Numbered from the stretch's first letter, positions 34,255 through 43,173 are shown. The stretch: DNA of 64,000 nt from Cytobacillus praedii (GCF_001439605.1 NZ_LMBX01000015.1:62001-126000); one strand, 5' to 3'. Translations and numbers: made by a program. Notes: generated from the letters alone by a model not told the origin.

Positions 34255-34452
34255 ATGCATAGAATTAAACGTCTATCCTTTTCTCTTCTTTGTTTTATAA
34301 TAAGTTACCTCGGTTACACCTTTGTATCTGGTACCAATGTTGATTGGATATATATCGGGATATTTGTTGGGGTTAATCTTACGCTTATAGTATTAGTTAC
34401 TCTCATTGCCAAAGGGAGAATTGGCGAAAAACTTAAATCAAAAAACGAATAA
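34255..34452 (+). CDS. Small membrane protein, paralogue of the 30419 gene
   Basis: The 65-residue protein has two hydrophobic helices (LSFSLLCFIISYLGYTFVSG and IGIFVGVNLTLIVLVTLIA) and a tail GRIGEKLKSKNE that mirrors the 30419 product. GGCGGTGTG lies 4-6 bases before the ATG. Function unknown. Each paralogue lies near different small genes, so the pair probably arose by local segment duplication. Confidence 0.65.
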   Translation: MHRIKRLSFSLLCFIISYLGYTFVSGTNVDWIYIGIFVGVNLTLIVLVTLIAKGRIGEKLKSKNE

Positions 34453-34824
34453 TCAATAAAGCTCTAACACTTCTGCAAAATCATTTATTCTATCCATATT
34501 TATTAGAAAATGACTGCCTGAATTAATTGTGTCTATTGTTGAAGACAATTTTTACTTGATCCATCCTTCATCCATTACTTGAAGTGCTGCTGCATCTTAT
34601 TTATAGGTATCAACAGTCCCCACTGTTTGATCATTTCTTGATATATAATTTTCTTTTACTCTTCATTCATGCATCTCCCCTACATGAATTGCTTATTAAG
34701 CAGCTAACATTCATCCTCTTTTAGATCTGTCCTTCTACCATTTTCGAAATCTGTACCTTTTCAATATTTTTCCTTAAAGTAAAATAAACAATCATAACAA
34801 TTTTTCAAAGGTGGGATTATTAAA

Positions 34825-35016
34825 ATGGCTTTAGAAATGAGAAAAGAATGTGAGCGCTGTACGTCTCCAATTGAGAATGATTCAATAGCTTTTATTTGTG
34901 TACATGAATGTACCTTTTGCTTGCCTTGTACAGAAGAAATGAAAAATATCTGTCCAAATTGTGGTGGTGAATTAGTAAGAAGACCAAAGAGACCGCAACA
35001 ATCTTGCTCCTTATAG
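34825..35016 (+). CDS. DUF1272 domain zinc-binding protein
   Basis: The 63-residue protein matches DUF1272 across its length: LEMRKECERCTSPI, AFICVHECTFCLPCTEEM and ICPNCGGELVRRP. Its seven framework cysteines and a histidine fit one or two zinc sites. The role of the family is unknown. AAAGGTGGG precedes the ATG by 9 bases. Confidence 0.9.
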   Translation: MALEMRKECERCTSPIENDSIAFICVHECTFCLPCTEEMKNICPNCGGELVRRPKRPQQSCSL

Positions 35017-35170
35017 CAAACAGGGTTGATCTCTGTTTTTTATTACACTATTAGCATATTAATCAGGCATGCCCTTCTAACCAAGTAAACTTAATAAATT
35101 GATTACTAAGACCACAACAGCCTGCATATGATATATTAGAAAAATTACACATAAAAGTGGTTATATTCTC

Positions 35171-35322
35171 ATGGGGGAAGCATTTACTGCCATTCTTCTA
35201 TTATAGGATTCCCGCTTTGGTTTTGTATTAGCCTGATAATAGCTCAAAGAGAAAGGAATCAAATATTAAGGGACATTTTATCAAATTTAAAAGATGCTGC
35301 ATTTTTAAAGAAGGAAGAGTAG
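35171..35322 (+). pseudogene. Frameshifted small membrane protein
   Basis: ATG at 35171 begins MGEAFTAILLL and stops at once. The +2 frame continues IGFPLWFCISLIIAQRERN, then QILRDILSNLKDAAFLKKEE-stop at 35322. A one-base loss near 35200 explains both. The joined product would be a 50-residue single-helix protein with a charged tail. A stem and T-tract (35309-35341) follow. The pattern could also reflect a sequencing error. Confidence 0.5.
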
Positions 35323-35448
35323 TAAGCTCTTTCTTTTTTTATTTCTAGTAAACTGAATATTTATTTGCAAATTACTCCCCGTTTATGAAAATTATGGTAT
35401 AATTTCCTAGAACTACAACTAGAAAAACAAGAAAGTGAGGTAAAATCC

Positions 35449-35553
35449 ATGCCAGAAATTAAATGGGGATCCCCAATAAGTTTAGCTTGTTTAGGTGTAT
35501 TCTTAGGGGGATTAGGAATCTTTTTTAAGGCTATATGGAGTACTTTTTTGTAA
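35449..35553 (+). CDS. 34-residue membrane peptide
   Basis: A short but well-framed gene: GTGAGG upstream, ATG at 35449, product MPEIKWGSPISLACLGVFLG followed by GLGIFFKAIWSTFL. This is a single glycine-rich transmembrane helix with short polar ends. A TATAAT at 35398-35403 and a terminator overlapping the stop codon support expression. The family is not recognised. Confidence 0.6.
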   Translation: MPEIKWGSPISLACLGVFLGGLGIFFKAIWSTFL

Positions 35554-35577
35554 ACAGACTAATTTAGTCTGTTTTTT
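35552..35577 (+). terminator. Intrinsic terminator of the 34-residue peptide gene
   Basis: AAACAGACTAA (35552-35562) and TTAGTCTGTTT form a near-perfect stem ending in TTTTTT. The 258 bases to the next terminator hold no recognisable gene. Confidence 0.8.
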
Positions 35578-35835
35578 CATTTCATCATTTGGAAGCATGA
35601 TCGTTCAAGAGTTGATTAATCTGCCTCTATCTTGATACAATTACTTTCTTTAACTCTGAGTCCTTTCGTTCTATCAATTCCTCAATGAATAGTATTTAAT
35701 ACAAGAATCATTCCGAAGTATTTATATATTTGATTCAAGGGCGTCAACCACTATCCAAATGTGAAGCTCTTTGCTGAACCCAAAAGGATTTTTATCATAA
35801 TAGCCAAACTCTTCCTTTGGCTATCCTTCAGATAC

Positions 35836-35885
35836 AAAAATCGGGCCCTCCCTCCAATACCTTTTGGAAGCAGACCCGATTTTTT
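35836..35885. terminator. Bidirectional terminator after the RNase J gene
   Basis: AAAAATCGGG (35836-35845) and CCCGATTTTT (35875-35884) flank a loop of about 29 bases that can itself fold (CTCCAATAC...TTTTGGAAG). It lies 10 bases past the RNase J stop. Confidence 0.8.
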
Positions 35886-35895
35886 ACGTGCTCTA

Positions 35896-37566
35896 TTAAA
35901 TTTCAATCAGAATAGGAACAATCATAGGCTTTTTCTTTGTTTGCGTGTATACATGCTGTTGAATGGATCGTTTCACTTGTTTCTTAATTACGTTCCATTG
36001 AGTTCGATTTGCTTCCTGAAGCTCCGTTAGCGTTTTCATTGTCAGTTGATTGATGTCTCTGCGGAATGCCTTGAAATCTTTATCCATAAATCCGCGAGAA
36101 ATAGTTTCTGGTTCGGAAATCAGTTTTCCTTCAGCTTTGCTCATCGTTAAGACAATGATTAGCATGCCATCCTCTGCAAATTGTTTACGATCTCGCAGCA
36201 CATATTCACCCACATTCCCGACATCCCCACCATCAATATAGGTATTCCCAACTGGAATTGTTCGGGTCTGGCGGGCTATGCCCTTTTCAATATCAACCAT
36301 ATCGCCGTTTTTGATGATAAATGTATGTCCCTGCTCTACTCCAACCGATTCAGCTAACAGGCGATGATGGTTAAGCATTCTAAATTCACCGTGAATAGGG
36401 ATAAAATATTGGGGCTTCATTAATGTAAGCATGAGCTTTAAATCTTCTTGATACCCATGGCCGGAAACATGCATGCCAGAAGTCGTTCCTGATCCATAAA
36501 TTACCTTTGCTCCAAGCTCAAAAAAGTTGTCGACAATACTCGTTACATTTCTTTCATTCCCAGGAATGGGACCTGCTGCAAAGACCACCGTATCTTCTGG
36601 CAGAATCTCGACCCCGCGAAAGTTTCCAGTAGATAAGCGAGCTAGTGCAGCCAATGGCTCCCCTTGGCTACCCGTACATAAAATAGCTACCCTTTCTGGG
36701 GGCCATTCATTTATTTCTTGTTGGTCAATCAACATGCCATCTGGAACCGTTAAATACCCGCGTTCCATCGCAACCGCTACTACATTAACCATACTTCTTC
36801 CAAGCAAGGCAAGCTTTCGATGTGTCTTATGTGCGGCATTCACGATTTGCTGCACTCGGCTAACATTGGAAGCAAACGTAGAAAGGATAATTTTGCGTTT
36901 GGCTTTCCTAAAAGCCGCTTCCACATGTTCACCCACCATTTGTTCCGATGGAGTTAAGCCAGGACGTTCCGCATTCGTACTCTCAGATAATAAAAGCAGA
37001 ACACCTTCTTTTCCGATTTCAGCCATTTTATGAATGTCCGAATGCTCATTATTCTCTGGTGTTAAATCAAACTTGAAATCTCCCGTATGTACAATATTTC
37101 CTTCTGGGGTGTGAAAGACCATGCCCAAGCAATCAGGAATACTATGAGTCACTTTGAAAAAGCTTACACTCAAATTCTCAAATTTCAAGTTTGAGTTTGA
37201 ATTAATTTCAATCATTTCGCTTTCTCTCAGAATTCGATGTTCCTTTAATTTGAGTTCAATTAATCCGAGCGTGAAGCGTGTGGCGTACACCGGTACATTT
37301 AATTTTTTCAAGAAGAAGGGAATTCCCCCAATATGATCTTCATGCCCATGTGTGACAATTAATGCCCTGACTTTCTCTTTATTTTCTTCTAAATAAGCAA
37401 TATCAGGTATGATCAAATCAATTCCTAATAAGCTTTCATCAGGGAACTTATTGCCACAGTCAATAATTAAAATATCGTTTGCATATTCTATTGCATACAT
37501 GTTTTTCCCGATTTCGTTCAAGCCGCCTAGGGCGAAAATAGACAATATATGATTCTTCGCGCTCAA
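35896..37566 (-). CDS. Ribonuclease J family protein (beta-CASP metallo-beta-lactamase)
   Basis: The protein of about 556 residues has the metallo-beta-lactamase motif THGHEDHIGG (about residue 72), the HTGDFKFD aspartate motif, the beta-CASP insertion and the late VSGHGYQEDLKL and IPIHGEFRM histidines. It ends KKKPMIVPILIEI, as RNase J proteins do. Catalytic residues are intact, unlike the degraded site of the RnjB type. It differs through its length from both RnjA and RnjB of Bacillus subtilis as I recall them, so it may be an extra paralogue. TTG at 37566 with GGGGGATAGG upstream gives the usual family length. It acts in 5'-3' RNA decay and processing. Confidence 0.88.
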   Translation of the reverse strand: MSAKNHILSIFALGGLNEIGKNMYAIEYANDILIIDCGNKFPDESLLGIDLIIPDIAYLEENKEKVRALIVTHGHEDHIGGIPFFLKKLNVPVYATRFTLGLIELKLKEHRILRESEMIEINSNSNLKFENLSVSFFKVTHSIPDCLGMVFHTPEGNIVHTGDFKFDLTPENNEHSDIHKMAEIGKEGVLLLLSESTNAERPGLTPSEQMVGEHVEAAFRKAKRKIILSTFASNVSRVQQIVNAAHKTHRKLALLGRSMVNVVAVAMERGYLTVPDGMLIDQQEINEWPPERVAILCTGSQGEPLAALARLSTGNFRGVEILPEDTVVFAAGPIPGNERNVTSIVDNFFELGAKVIYGSGTTSGMHVSGHGYQEDLKLMLTLMKPQYFIPIHGEFRMLNHHRLLAESVGVEQGHTFIIKNGDMVDIEKGIARQTRTIPVGNTYIDGGDVGNVGEYVLRDRKQFAEDGMLIIVLTMSKAEGKLISEPETISRGFMDKDFKAFRRDINQLTMKTLTELQEANRTQWNVIKKQVKRSIQQHVYTQTKKKPMIVPILIEI

Positions 37567-37721
37567 AATCCTATCCCCCCACAATAATTATAGGGTTAGT
37601 ATGCCCTTTGGGGTCAGCTTTATCAGCAGGGTGACGTTCATCTAGGAAAAATTATGATGTCAGGCGAAAAATTCTCCTGTTTCCCGTACTTTTTCTGAAA
37701 GGATTGCAAAATAATCACAGG

Positions 37722-39734
37722 CTAATCCAGCGATATCTTTATCACATCATCCACATACTTTGTTGTATTATATCCATAAATCTCCAGCCTTTTTGGAATG
37801 ACCTTTTCTCCCGGTATGTTTTCGTACAGCTCCATGCCTTGAACTGTGATAAAATAGCGTGGCAGATCCAGCTTATCAATTGGGACTGGGGTTCCATTCA
37901 TTTCGTATTCCCGCCCGCTTCTATCGACGATCACCGCTTCCGTTTCTATTCCCATTGAACTCAAATGCGTTTCATCCTCTCCTATCATTCGGAAATGCAA
38001 GGACTCATATTGTCGATTTTTAACTTGATGATTACTTATGACTACTTTGCTCGGAGTCCCTATCTCCACCTTGTCAATTGAAATCGTACTGCCTGCATAT
38101 TCAAACAATTGAGGTTCATCTTTCGAAACATCGAAATCAATGGTCTTATGGTCTTCGACCGTTAAATAAAGAGATCCAAATTGAACATTTACTTCTTTTG
38201 GATTTTCTTCAAATAGAGGGTCGAAGTGTGCCTGGTAGCTATCCCCACCCAAACCTTGATTGCCATAAGAGCTGTTAAGTAAATCGGTTTTTACTTTTCT
38301 CTTGTTCACTTCAATGCTGTCAAAGGAAACAGATTCAATCCGCTTCTCCAGCTGCATATTTTGGATATCATACTGTAATAGGGATGCAGTTGGCGCAATC
38401 GTTAATTTATTTATTCTAACCGGAATCCCCTCAAGTTCTATTTCCTTATCCAGCGAATATTCGCGGGAAGGGCTTTTTGTTACTGGGATTTCAAAGTTCC
38501 ACTCTCCGCCTCTTTTATTGCCATCTACTCTGTATCCCATATAACTAACAGGATCAGAAGGATCATGGATCAATTTCTGCAGTCTTGTGACCTTCAGCTT
38601 GATCGTCCCACTATCTGTTTTGAGCGGTAGCAGACTGATCTTCCCCTGATACACATTCTTTTCTTCATTCTTTTGGTTAGGGAGATAGTATTTTGGATTT
38701 GCTGAACGGTTCATAATTTTACTTTCGTTCTCAACCACAACCCCGTCACGATAATTCATTATATATTGATTGTCCTCATTCATATCTACAATTTCGTAGA
38801 AAATTAACGTCTGAATTTCATCTGCAATCACACTTTTAATCGTAATTTTCACACCGGCACTTTCCGATTCCAGATTCAGTCGTTTGCCCAAATCATGTTG
38901 AAGATAGCTGCGCAGCTCCAGATCTTCTTCTGTCCACGAATAGTAAAGAGAGGAGAACCAGCCCGTAATAAATCCCGTACATACGAACACGATGAAGACA
39001 CTTGCTGAAATGAGTCCGATTTTTTTAATTTTCTTTACCCTCAGCTGTTTTTGCTTTTCCTCTTCTGCGAATCTGGTTTTAATTTTCTTCATGAAACCTG
39101 ATGGCACATGAAAATCTCCAACCTCTTCAGTAAGCTGTAGCATGGCGGACATGACTTCTTGAAATGTAGCCAAATCCTCCTGACAGTTTTGACAGTGATA
39201 AAGATGCACCTCGAATTCAACCTTTATTGGCCTAGCGAGTGTTCTTTCTAAGTAATCAATGTAAAGCTTATGATTTTCCTTACAGCCGTCATAATGTGAT
39301 CCATATCCCGACTTTTCACGAAGTGACTGGATGCCTGAAAATAAATGAGCTTTCATCTCCTCAACTGAAACCTTGAGAATGTGTGCGGAGTCCTCCAGAG
39401 AAATTCCTATTACATATGTAAGGACCAGCGCTTCTTTTTCATAATCTCTTAATTGATCAAACGCTTGAAACACATTCTGACGCTGTTCATCTTTCTCTGA
39501 AACCTTGAAACGATTTTCTTTCGTAAGCTCCCGGCAGATATGTACGAAAATAGAAGTAATCCAGCGATCAAATGAAGCGTCTCTGTTAAATCGAGACAGC
39601 TCCTTATGTACTCTTAAAATGACACGATAAAAAAGCTCTTCCATTTGCTCCTGATTCCTAAAATAGGACCAGCCGAGCGTATAAAAAGATACCTTATGAT
39701 GATCAAGCCAATCTATGATGGATTCCAAGCTCAT
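37722..39734 (-). CDS. Sigma-factor-like / anti-sigma (zf-HC2) fusion membrane protein with DUF4179-type ectodomain
   Basis: The protein of about 670 residues has ECF sigma-like regions in front: region 2-like 1-75 (ending FDRWITSIFVHICREL) and region 4-like 90-142 (DYEKEALVLTYVIGISLEDSAHIL, KVSVEEMKAHLFSGIQSLRE). A zinc anti-sigma motif follows, H177-x3-C181-x2-C184. One transmembrane helix (about 240-260) then leads to a 400-residue extracytoplasmic region of DUF4179/DUF5643 type. Normally sigma and anti-sigma are separate proteins. ATG at 39734 has GAGGAG 7 bases upstream. Whether the sigma part can bind polymerase is unknown; it may be a decoy or an intramolecular lock. Confidence 0.75.
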   Translation of the reverse strand: MSLESIIDWLDHHKVSFYTLGWSYFRNQEQMEELFYRVILRVHKELSRFNRDASFDRWITSIFVHICRELTKENRFKVSEKDEQRQNVFQAFDQLRDYEKEALVLTYVIGISLEDSAHILKVSVEEMKAHLFSGIQSLREKSGYGSHYDGCKENHKLYIDYLERTLARPIKVEFEVHLYHCQNCQEDLATFQEVMSAMLQLTEEVGDFHVPSGFMKKIKTRFAEEEKQKQLRVKKIKKIGLISASVFIVFVCTGFITGWFSSLYYSWTEEDLELRSYLQHDLGKRLNLESESAGVKITIKSVIADEIQTLIFYEIVDMNEDNQYIMNYRDGVVVENESKIMNRSANPKYYLPNQKNEEKNVYQGKISLLPLKTDSGTIKLKVTRLQKLIHDPSDPVSYMGYRVDGNKRGGEWNFEIPVTKSPSREYSLDKEIELEGIPVRINKLTIAPTASLLQYDIQNMQLEKRIESVSFDSIEVNKRKVKTDLLNSSYGNQGLGGDSYQAHFDPLFEENPKEVNVQFGSLYLTVEDHKTIDFDVSKDEPQLFEYAGSTISIDKVEIGTPSKVVISNHQVKNRQYESLHFRMIGEDETHLSSMGIETEAVIVDRSGREYEMNGTPVPIDKLDLPRYFITVQGMELYENIPGEKVIPKRLEIYGYNTTKYVDDVIKISLD

Positions 39735-39924
39735 TTGAGACTCCTCAGAAATTCGATTGGAACCAATTTTTACTGGGATCAAATTGGTTTCCCCCCTTTT
39801 TATAATTGATTTAAAACTTCATGCTGACCATTATTCTGATCATGTGCATTTTAGCTATCCAACTTTCCAGTTCCACCATATTTTTCTATTTTATTCATCA
39901 TATCATATGGGTGCATAGCCTGTA

Positions 39925-40110
39925 CCTATGGATTAATTGATGATTCAGGAATAACTAAATGATAGACTAAGTCCTTCAATCCCTGCATAATTGGAAAGTA
40001 ATAAGTCCATTAGCTTGTAAGTTTTCAAGTAAATCATAAATGGCAGCCAAAGCCTAAGTAATCATGTCCAATAGGCAACTGGGTACAATCATCAAGAATA
40101 TTATCTTCAA
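39925..40110 (-). pseudogene. Unidentified decayed coding fragment
   Basis: Minus-strand frames read IEDNILDCTQLPIGHDYLGF, then after a frame change AIYDLLENLQANGLITFQLC, then GLKDLVYHLVIPESSINP with stops between. The composition looks coding but the family is not recognised. The remainder of 39735-40230 has no other gene. Confidence 0.3.
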
Positions 40111-40231
40111 TTCAGCCATTGTAATTAAAAATTAAAATAGATATTCAAAATATTAAACAACAAATTAAGATTATTAATTTTTTTCGATAAAAATATTTAA
40201 TTTTATTGTTTATTTTTAAAATTACTTGTTA

Positions 40232-40237
40232 TATAAT
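40232..40237 (+). promoter_or_regulatory. -10 element of the DUF2089 operon
   Basis: TATAAT lies 30 bases before the ATG at 40267 in very AT-rich DNA. No good -35 at 17 bases is seen. Confidence 0.4.
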
Positions 40238-40266
40238 CAAATCAATTAAAAGAAAGGAATGTCAAT

Positions 40267-40632
40267 ATGGCTTATAAAGTAATCACAAACTGCCCTGTCT
40301 GCAGTAAAACATTGAAAATTACAAAGCTGCAGTGCTCTCATTGTCACACGACGATTGAAAATGAGTTTGAATTATCCAAGCTGGCATCCTTATCAAAAGA
40401 TCAGCTTCATTTTGTCGAAGTATTTTTAACATGCAGAGGGAATATCAAAGAAGTTGAAAAGGAACTGGGGATTTCGTATCCAACGGTTCGGGGCAAGCTA
40501 ACAGACATTATTTCATCGCTTGGATATGAGCAAAAGAAGAAAAATGAAGTAGACGAGAAAAAGATTGTTACTATGCTGGAAAATGGAGAAATTTCACCAG
40601 AGGAAGCGATTAAGCTCTTAAAAGAGGAATAG
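40267..40632 (+). CDS. DUF2089 domain-containing protein
   Basis: The 121-residue protein has an N-terminal zinc ribbon (NCPVCSKTLKITKLQCSHCHT), a helix-turn-helix-like middle (GNIKEVEKELGISYPTVRGKLTDIISSLGY) and a C-terminal SHOCT-like helix pair (KIVTMLENGEISPEEAIKLLKEE). This is the DUF2089 layout, thought to be a DNA-binding regulator. AAAGGAA precedes the ATG. It leads a three-gene operon with 13-base and 10-base gaps. The SHOCT-like end is repeated at the start of the next gene. Confidence 0.88.
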   Translation: MAYKVITNCPVCSKTLKITKLQCSHCHTTIENEFELSKLASLSKDQLHFVEVFLTCRGNIKEVEKELGISYPTVRGKLTDIISSLGYEQKKKNEVDEKKIVTMLENGEISPEEAIKLLKEE

Positions 40633-40645
40633 GGAGGAATGTATC

Positions 40646-41035
40646 ATGAAAGAAGAAATTTCAAGAGTGTTAACAATGGTTCAAGAAGGAAAGATTGATG
40701 CAGATAAGGGATCTGAACTGATTCAAGTATTAAAAGAGAAAGAAGACACTGGTAATAAGCCTTTTGAAAAACCAAGTAAATATTTAGATAAAACATTAAA
40801 AATTCGTGTAGTATCAACCGAAAATGATAACGTCACGGTCAATTTGCCTATAAAACTTGTCAGGGCCGTATTAGTAGCTGGACACAGCATCGCATCAAGT
40901 ATTCCTCAATCCGAAAAATATGTTAAAGATATAGACATAAACCTTATTATTGAAGCAATTGAGAACGAATTAGACGGCCAAATTGTTGATATTAAATCGG
41001 CAAATGGGGATACCGTTTCGGTTATCATTGATTAG
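40646..41035 (+). CDS. SHOCT-like domain protein
   Basis: The 129-residue protein starts with a SHOCT-like helix pair (ISRVLTMVQEGKIDADKGSELIQVLKEK) and ends with a beta/alpha domain (LKIRVVSTENDNVTVNLPIKLVRAVLVAG...KSANGDTVSVIID) found also in the next gene product. GGGAGGAAT lies 6 bases before the ATG. It is probably a regulator partner of the DUF2089 protein; the exact role is unknown. Confidence 0.78.
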   Translation: MKEEISRVLTMVQEGKIDADKGSELIQVLKEKEDTGNKPFEKPSKYLDKTLKIRVVSTENDNVTVNLPIKLVRAVLVAGHSIASSIPQSEKYVKDIDINLIIEAIENELDGQIVDIKSANGDTVSVIID

Positions 41036-41045
41036 TGATTCGCTT

Positions 41046-41327
41046 ATGATGCATGTAAAAGTGAAAGCAAAAGACGTTCGGTTTACCATCCCCATCCCCT
41101 ATGCTGTGTTAAACATTGTTATTTCCATTTTGTCCTCAAAATTTGTTCAGCACCAAGCAAACAAATGGACAAAAGAGCACTTCGAAAGAAAAAAACTGGA
41201 CCTTTCCATCCCACAAATAGACAAAGAAATGCTAAAGCCTATCGTCCAGGAACTGAAAAGTTATAAAGGGCTCGTGCTAATAGATGTCAAAGCTAAGGAC
41301 GGGACTGAGGTTAAGATTCGGCTATAG
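41046..41327 (+). CDS. Hypothetical protein sharing the C-terminal domain of the 40646 product
   Basis: The protein of about 93 residues (MMHVKVKAKDVRFTIPIPYA...VLIDVKAKDGTEVKIRL) aligns with the C-terminal half of the preceding protein: both have a strand ending in xxVTVNLPIKL/VRFTIPIPYA, a hydrophobic helix, and a final GDTVSV/GTEVKI strand. ATG at 41046 has no clear ribosome site, so translation is probably coupled to the preceding stop 11 bases upstream. Function unknown. Confidence 0.65.
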   Translation: MMHVKVKAKDVRFTIPIPYAVLNIVISILSSKFVQHQANKWTKEHFERKKLDLSIPQIDKEMLKPIVQELKSYKGLVLIDVKAKDGTEVKIRL

Positions 41328-41393
41328 TTTATTACTCGCTTAACAATACCGAGAAAATTGTCATGTGATTATTTTTAAAGCATAAACAAACAT

Positions 41394-41421
41394 ACCCCCG
41401 TTCTTCTTTTAGGACGGGGGT
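41394..41421. other. GC-rich stem-loop after the DUF2089 operon
   Basis: ACCCCCGT (41394-41401) and ACGGGGGT (41414-41421) form an 8-bp stem. The plus strand continues with A rather than T residues, so it is a weak terminator at best. Confidence 0.4.
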
Positions 41422-41564
41422 AAAAAAATATAACCATTATTGTCGGTTATAAATCTAATTATAGCAGCTGATAAATTCAATAATATTTAAAGATATTTTA
41501 AAGAATAACCCCTGAAAAGCTCCCTTTTAATCCTACTTTCCATCCTGATTTTTGCATAAAAAAG

Positions 41565-41738
41565 GTGAAGACAGCAATAACTCTTTATTGCAATCCTGAC
41601 TCCATTCATCCTACAATAGAGGCAAATCTAGATTGTCATACTGTAACTTTATCTAATTGGTCAATCACACAAGAAATCGAAGGATTGCTTCAATTTAACT
41701 GCATTCAAGATGTTCAACCTGATCATAAAGAAGGTTGA
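41565..41738 (+). CDS. Possible small ORF or gene remnant
   Basis: A GTG-initiated frame of 57 codons reads VKTAITLYCNPDSIHPTIEA, then NLDCHTVTLSNWSITQEIEG, then LLQFNCIQDVQPDHKEG. Codon pattern and composition look coding. Its TGA overlaps a GTG that opens a 25-codon frame ending KCGKCKGKYQ. Neither has a strong ribosome site, so these may be pieces of a decayed gene. The family is not recognised. Confidence 0.3.
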   Translation: MKTAITLYCNPDSIHPTIEANLDCHTVTLSNWSITQEIEGLLQFNCIQDVQPDHKEG

Positions 41739-41974
41739 GTGGCAGAGGGTATCTTGCTAAAGGAGGAGCTAAAAACATTCTATAAATGTGGAAAATGTAA
41801 AGGGAAATATCAATGATGGCAATGTAAAGTTCGTTGAAACACCTGCTCAAAGAATCTGCATTACAAATAAACAATTCGATTTAAAAGAAATAATTCATTT
41901 GCAGCAATTCTACTTGGAAATATTTTGGAATTACATGTTAAAATATAGTAAATATAAGAAAGGAGGAGATACGT

Positions 41975-42133
41975 TTGCCTTTATGGCTATTTATGGTAGT
42001 TTTAGCTTCTGGATTTATAGCTATAGGAGTTTTTATTGATTACAATTATAAAAAGAATGAACGATTCATTGATACAAAAAGACTATCTAGAGAAACTAAG
42101 GATAACTTTGGTAATAGTAGTTCTTTTATGTAG
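41975..42133 (+). CDS. Small single-helix membrane protein, 52 residues
   Basis: TTG at 41975 lies 7 bases after AAAGGAGG, a near-ideal ribosome site. The product is a hydrophobic helix (PLWLFMVVLASGFIAIGVFI) followed by a charged cytoplasmic tail (DYNYKKNERFIDTKRLSRE). This reading is preferred to the overlapping frame 41788-42039, which has no ribosome site. Function unknown. Confidence 0.6.
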   Translation: MPLWLFMVVLASGFIAIGVFIDYNYKKNERFIDTKRLSRETKDNFGNSSSFM

Positions 42134-42205
42134 TTCAAACAATTTTCACTCATACTAACCGATTTACTTTTGAGGTGCAAAATAAAAAATAACACTTAAT
42201 ATGGC

Positions 42206-42249
42206 AAAATAAAAAGCAGGGCAATTTGCAAAGGAATACGCCTTGCTTT
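42206..42249 (-). terminator. Terminator of the lipoprotein gene
   Basis: On the minus strand AAAGCAAGGC and GCCCTGCTTT pair with one G-T and are followed by T-rich sequence, just past the lipoprotein stop. Confidence 0.65.
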
Positions 42250-42252
42250 CTT

Positions 42253-42714
42253 TTAATGCTCAACAATGTTAATCCTTCCAACATATTGAGCATCACCTCT
42301 GTCCGTATGAAGATTTACCTCCATTACATACTCACCTTTACTTTTTGGCAAATTGAAAGAAATATCGCTTACCTTCAAATCTGACTTTTTATCATTTTGC
42401 CAAACTGAAACACTTAACCCTTTAGGTGCAAAATCTGTATGTTCAAAAAGTAAATCAACTTTTTCTCCTGCAATAAAGTTCATTTGTGGTTGTTGTTTTG
42501 CCAACGAAGAAATGTCTTTTATTTTTAATTCTTTTTTAACTTTATTACCCTCTCCACGCCAAACAATATTTGCTTCTGCTAATTCTTCTGACTCAATAGT
42601 ACTATTGCTTGAAAGTTTAACAGAGGGTGGGTTAAAGTTATAACTTTCCCCAAAGCATCCTGTTAAAGAAAAGACGAAAAACAATCCGACAACCATTTTC
42701 CAAAATTTTTTCAT
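42253..42714 (-). CDS. Hypothetical lipoprotein
   Basis: The 153-residue protein has a lipoprotein signal (KFWKMVVGLFFVFSLTGC) with lipobox LTGC. The mature part is beta-rich (SVWQNDKKSDLKVSDISFNL...GEYVMEVNLHTDRGDAQYVGRINIV), reminiscent of an immunoglobulin-like fold. It should be anchored outside the membrane. The family and role are unknown. ATG at 42714 is chosen as the usual signal-peptide start; the longer frame from 42735 adds only seven residues. It is monocistronic, with a terminator. Confidence 0.72.
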   Translation of the reverse strand: MKKFWKMVVGLFFVFSLTGCFGESYNFNPPSVKLSSNSTIESEELAEANIVWRGEGNKVKKELKIKDISSLAKQQPQMNFIAGEKVDLLFEHTDFAPKGLSVSVWQNDKKSDLKVSDISFNLPKSKGEYVMEVNLHTDRGDAQYVGRINIVEH

Positions 42715-42940
42715 ATAAATTTCACATCCATACATTTTTTTACTAAAAATCCTTTTATCAATTGAATTATTAAATTATTATTTGCCTGTAACCGCTAATT
42801 TATATTTTATCATAGATGATTATTGGCTAAAAATAACAAGTTCAACATTAAAATGCAGGGATTTCAAGACATATAAATGTTGTCTTTTAAGTCAGTATTT
42901 CATATGCTAAGTCCTTTCTCATAACCCTCTATAAATCTAT

Positions 42941-42979
42941 AAAAATTAGGATGCTAAATACATTGCGATTTTGCATCCT
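42941..42979 (-). terminator. Terminator of the MarR-PaiA-PaiB unit
   Basis: On the minus strand AGGATGC (42973-42979) pairs with GCATCCT (42948-42954) and is followed by AATTTTTA. It lies about 195 bases past the PaiB stop; the bases between hold no gene I can support. Confidence 0.5.
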
Positions 42980-43173
42980 ATTTGCGTTGCTTTTTACTGT
43001 TTTGCACTCTTAAAGAGAACCCGTTAGGTTCATACGAATGCCTTTTCTTATGCTATTTCAAGTGCTAAATATGGATTGAATATCAAACCAATTCAATGGC
43101 TAATCATTCCACATCAGATGATGGTATCTCCGTTGAATACAGTTCTTCAAAATTCATCGTACGAGCCTTTATT

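Noticed and set aside
41788-42039. 83-codon plus-strand ORF
   Set aside because: It has no ribosome site and overlaps in another frame the better-supported 52-residue gene at 41975.
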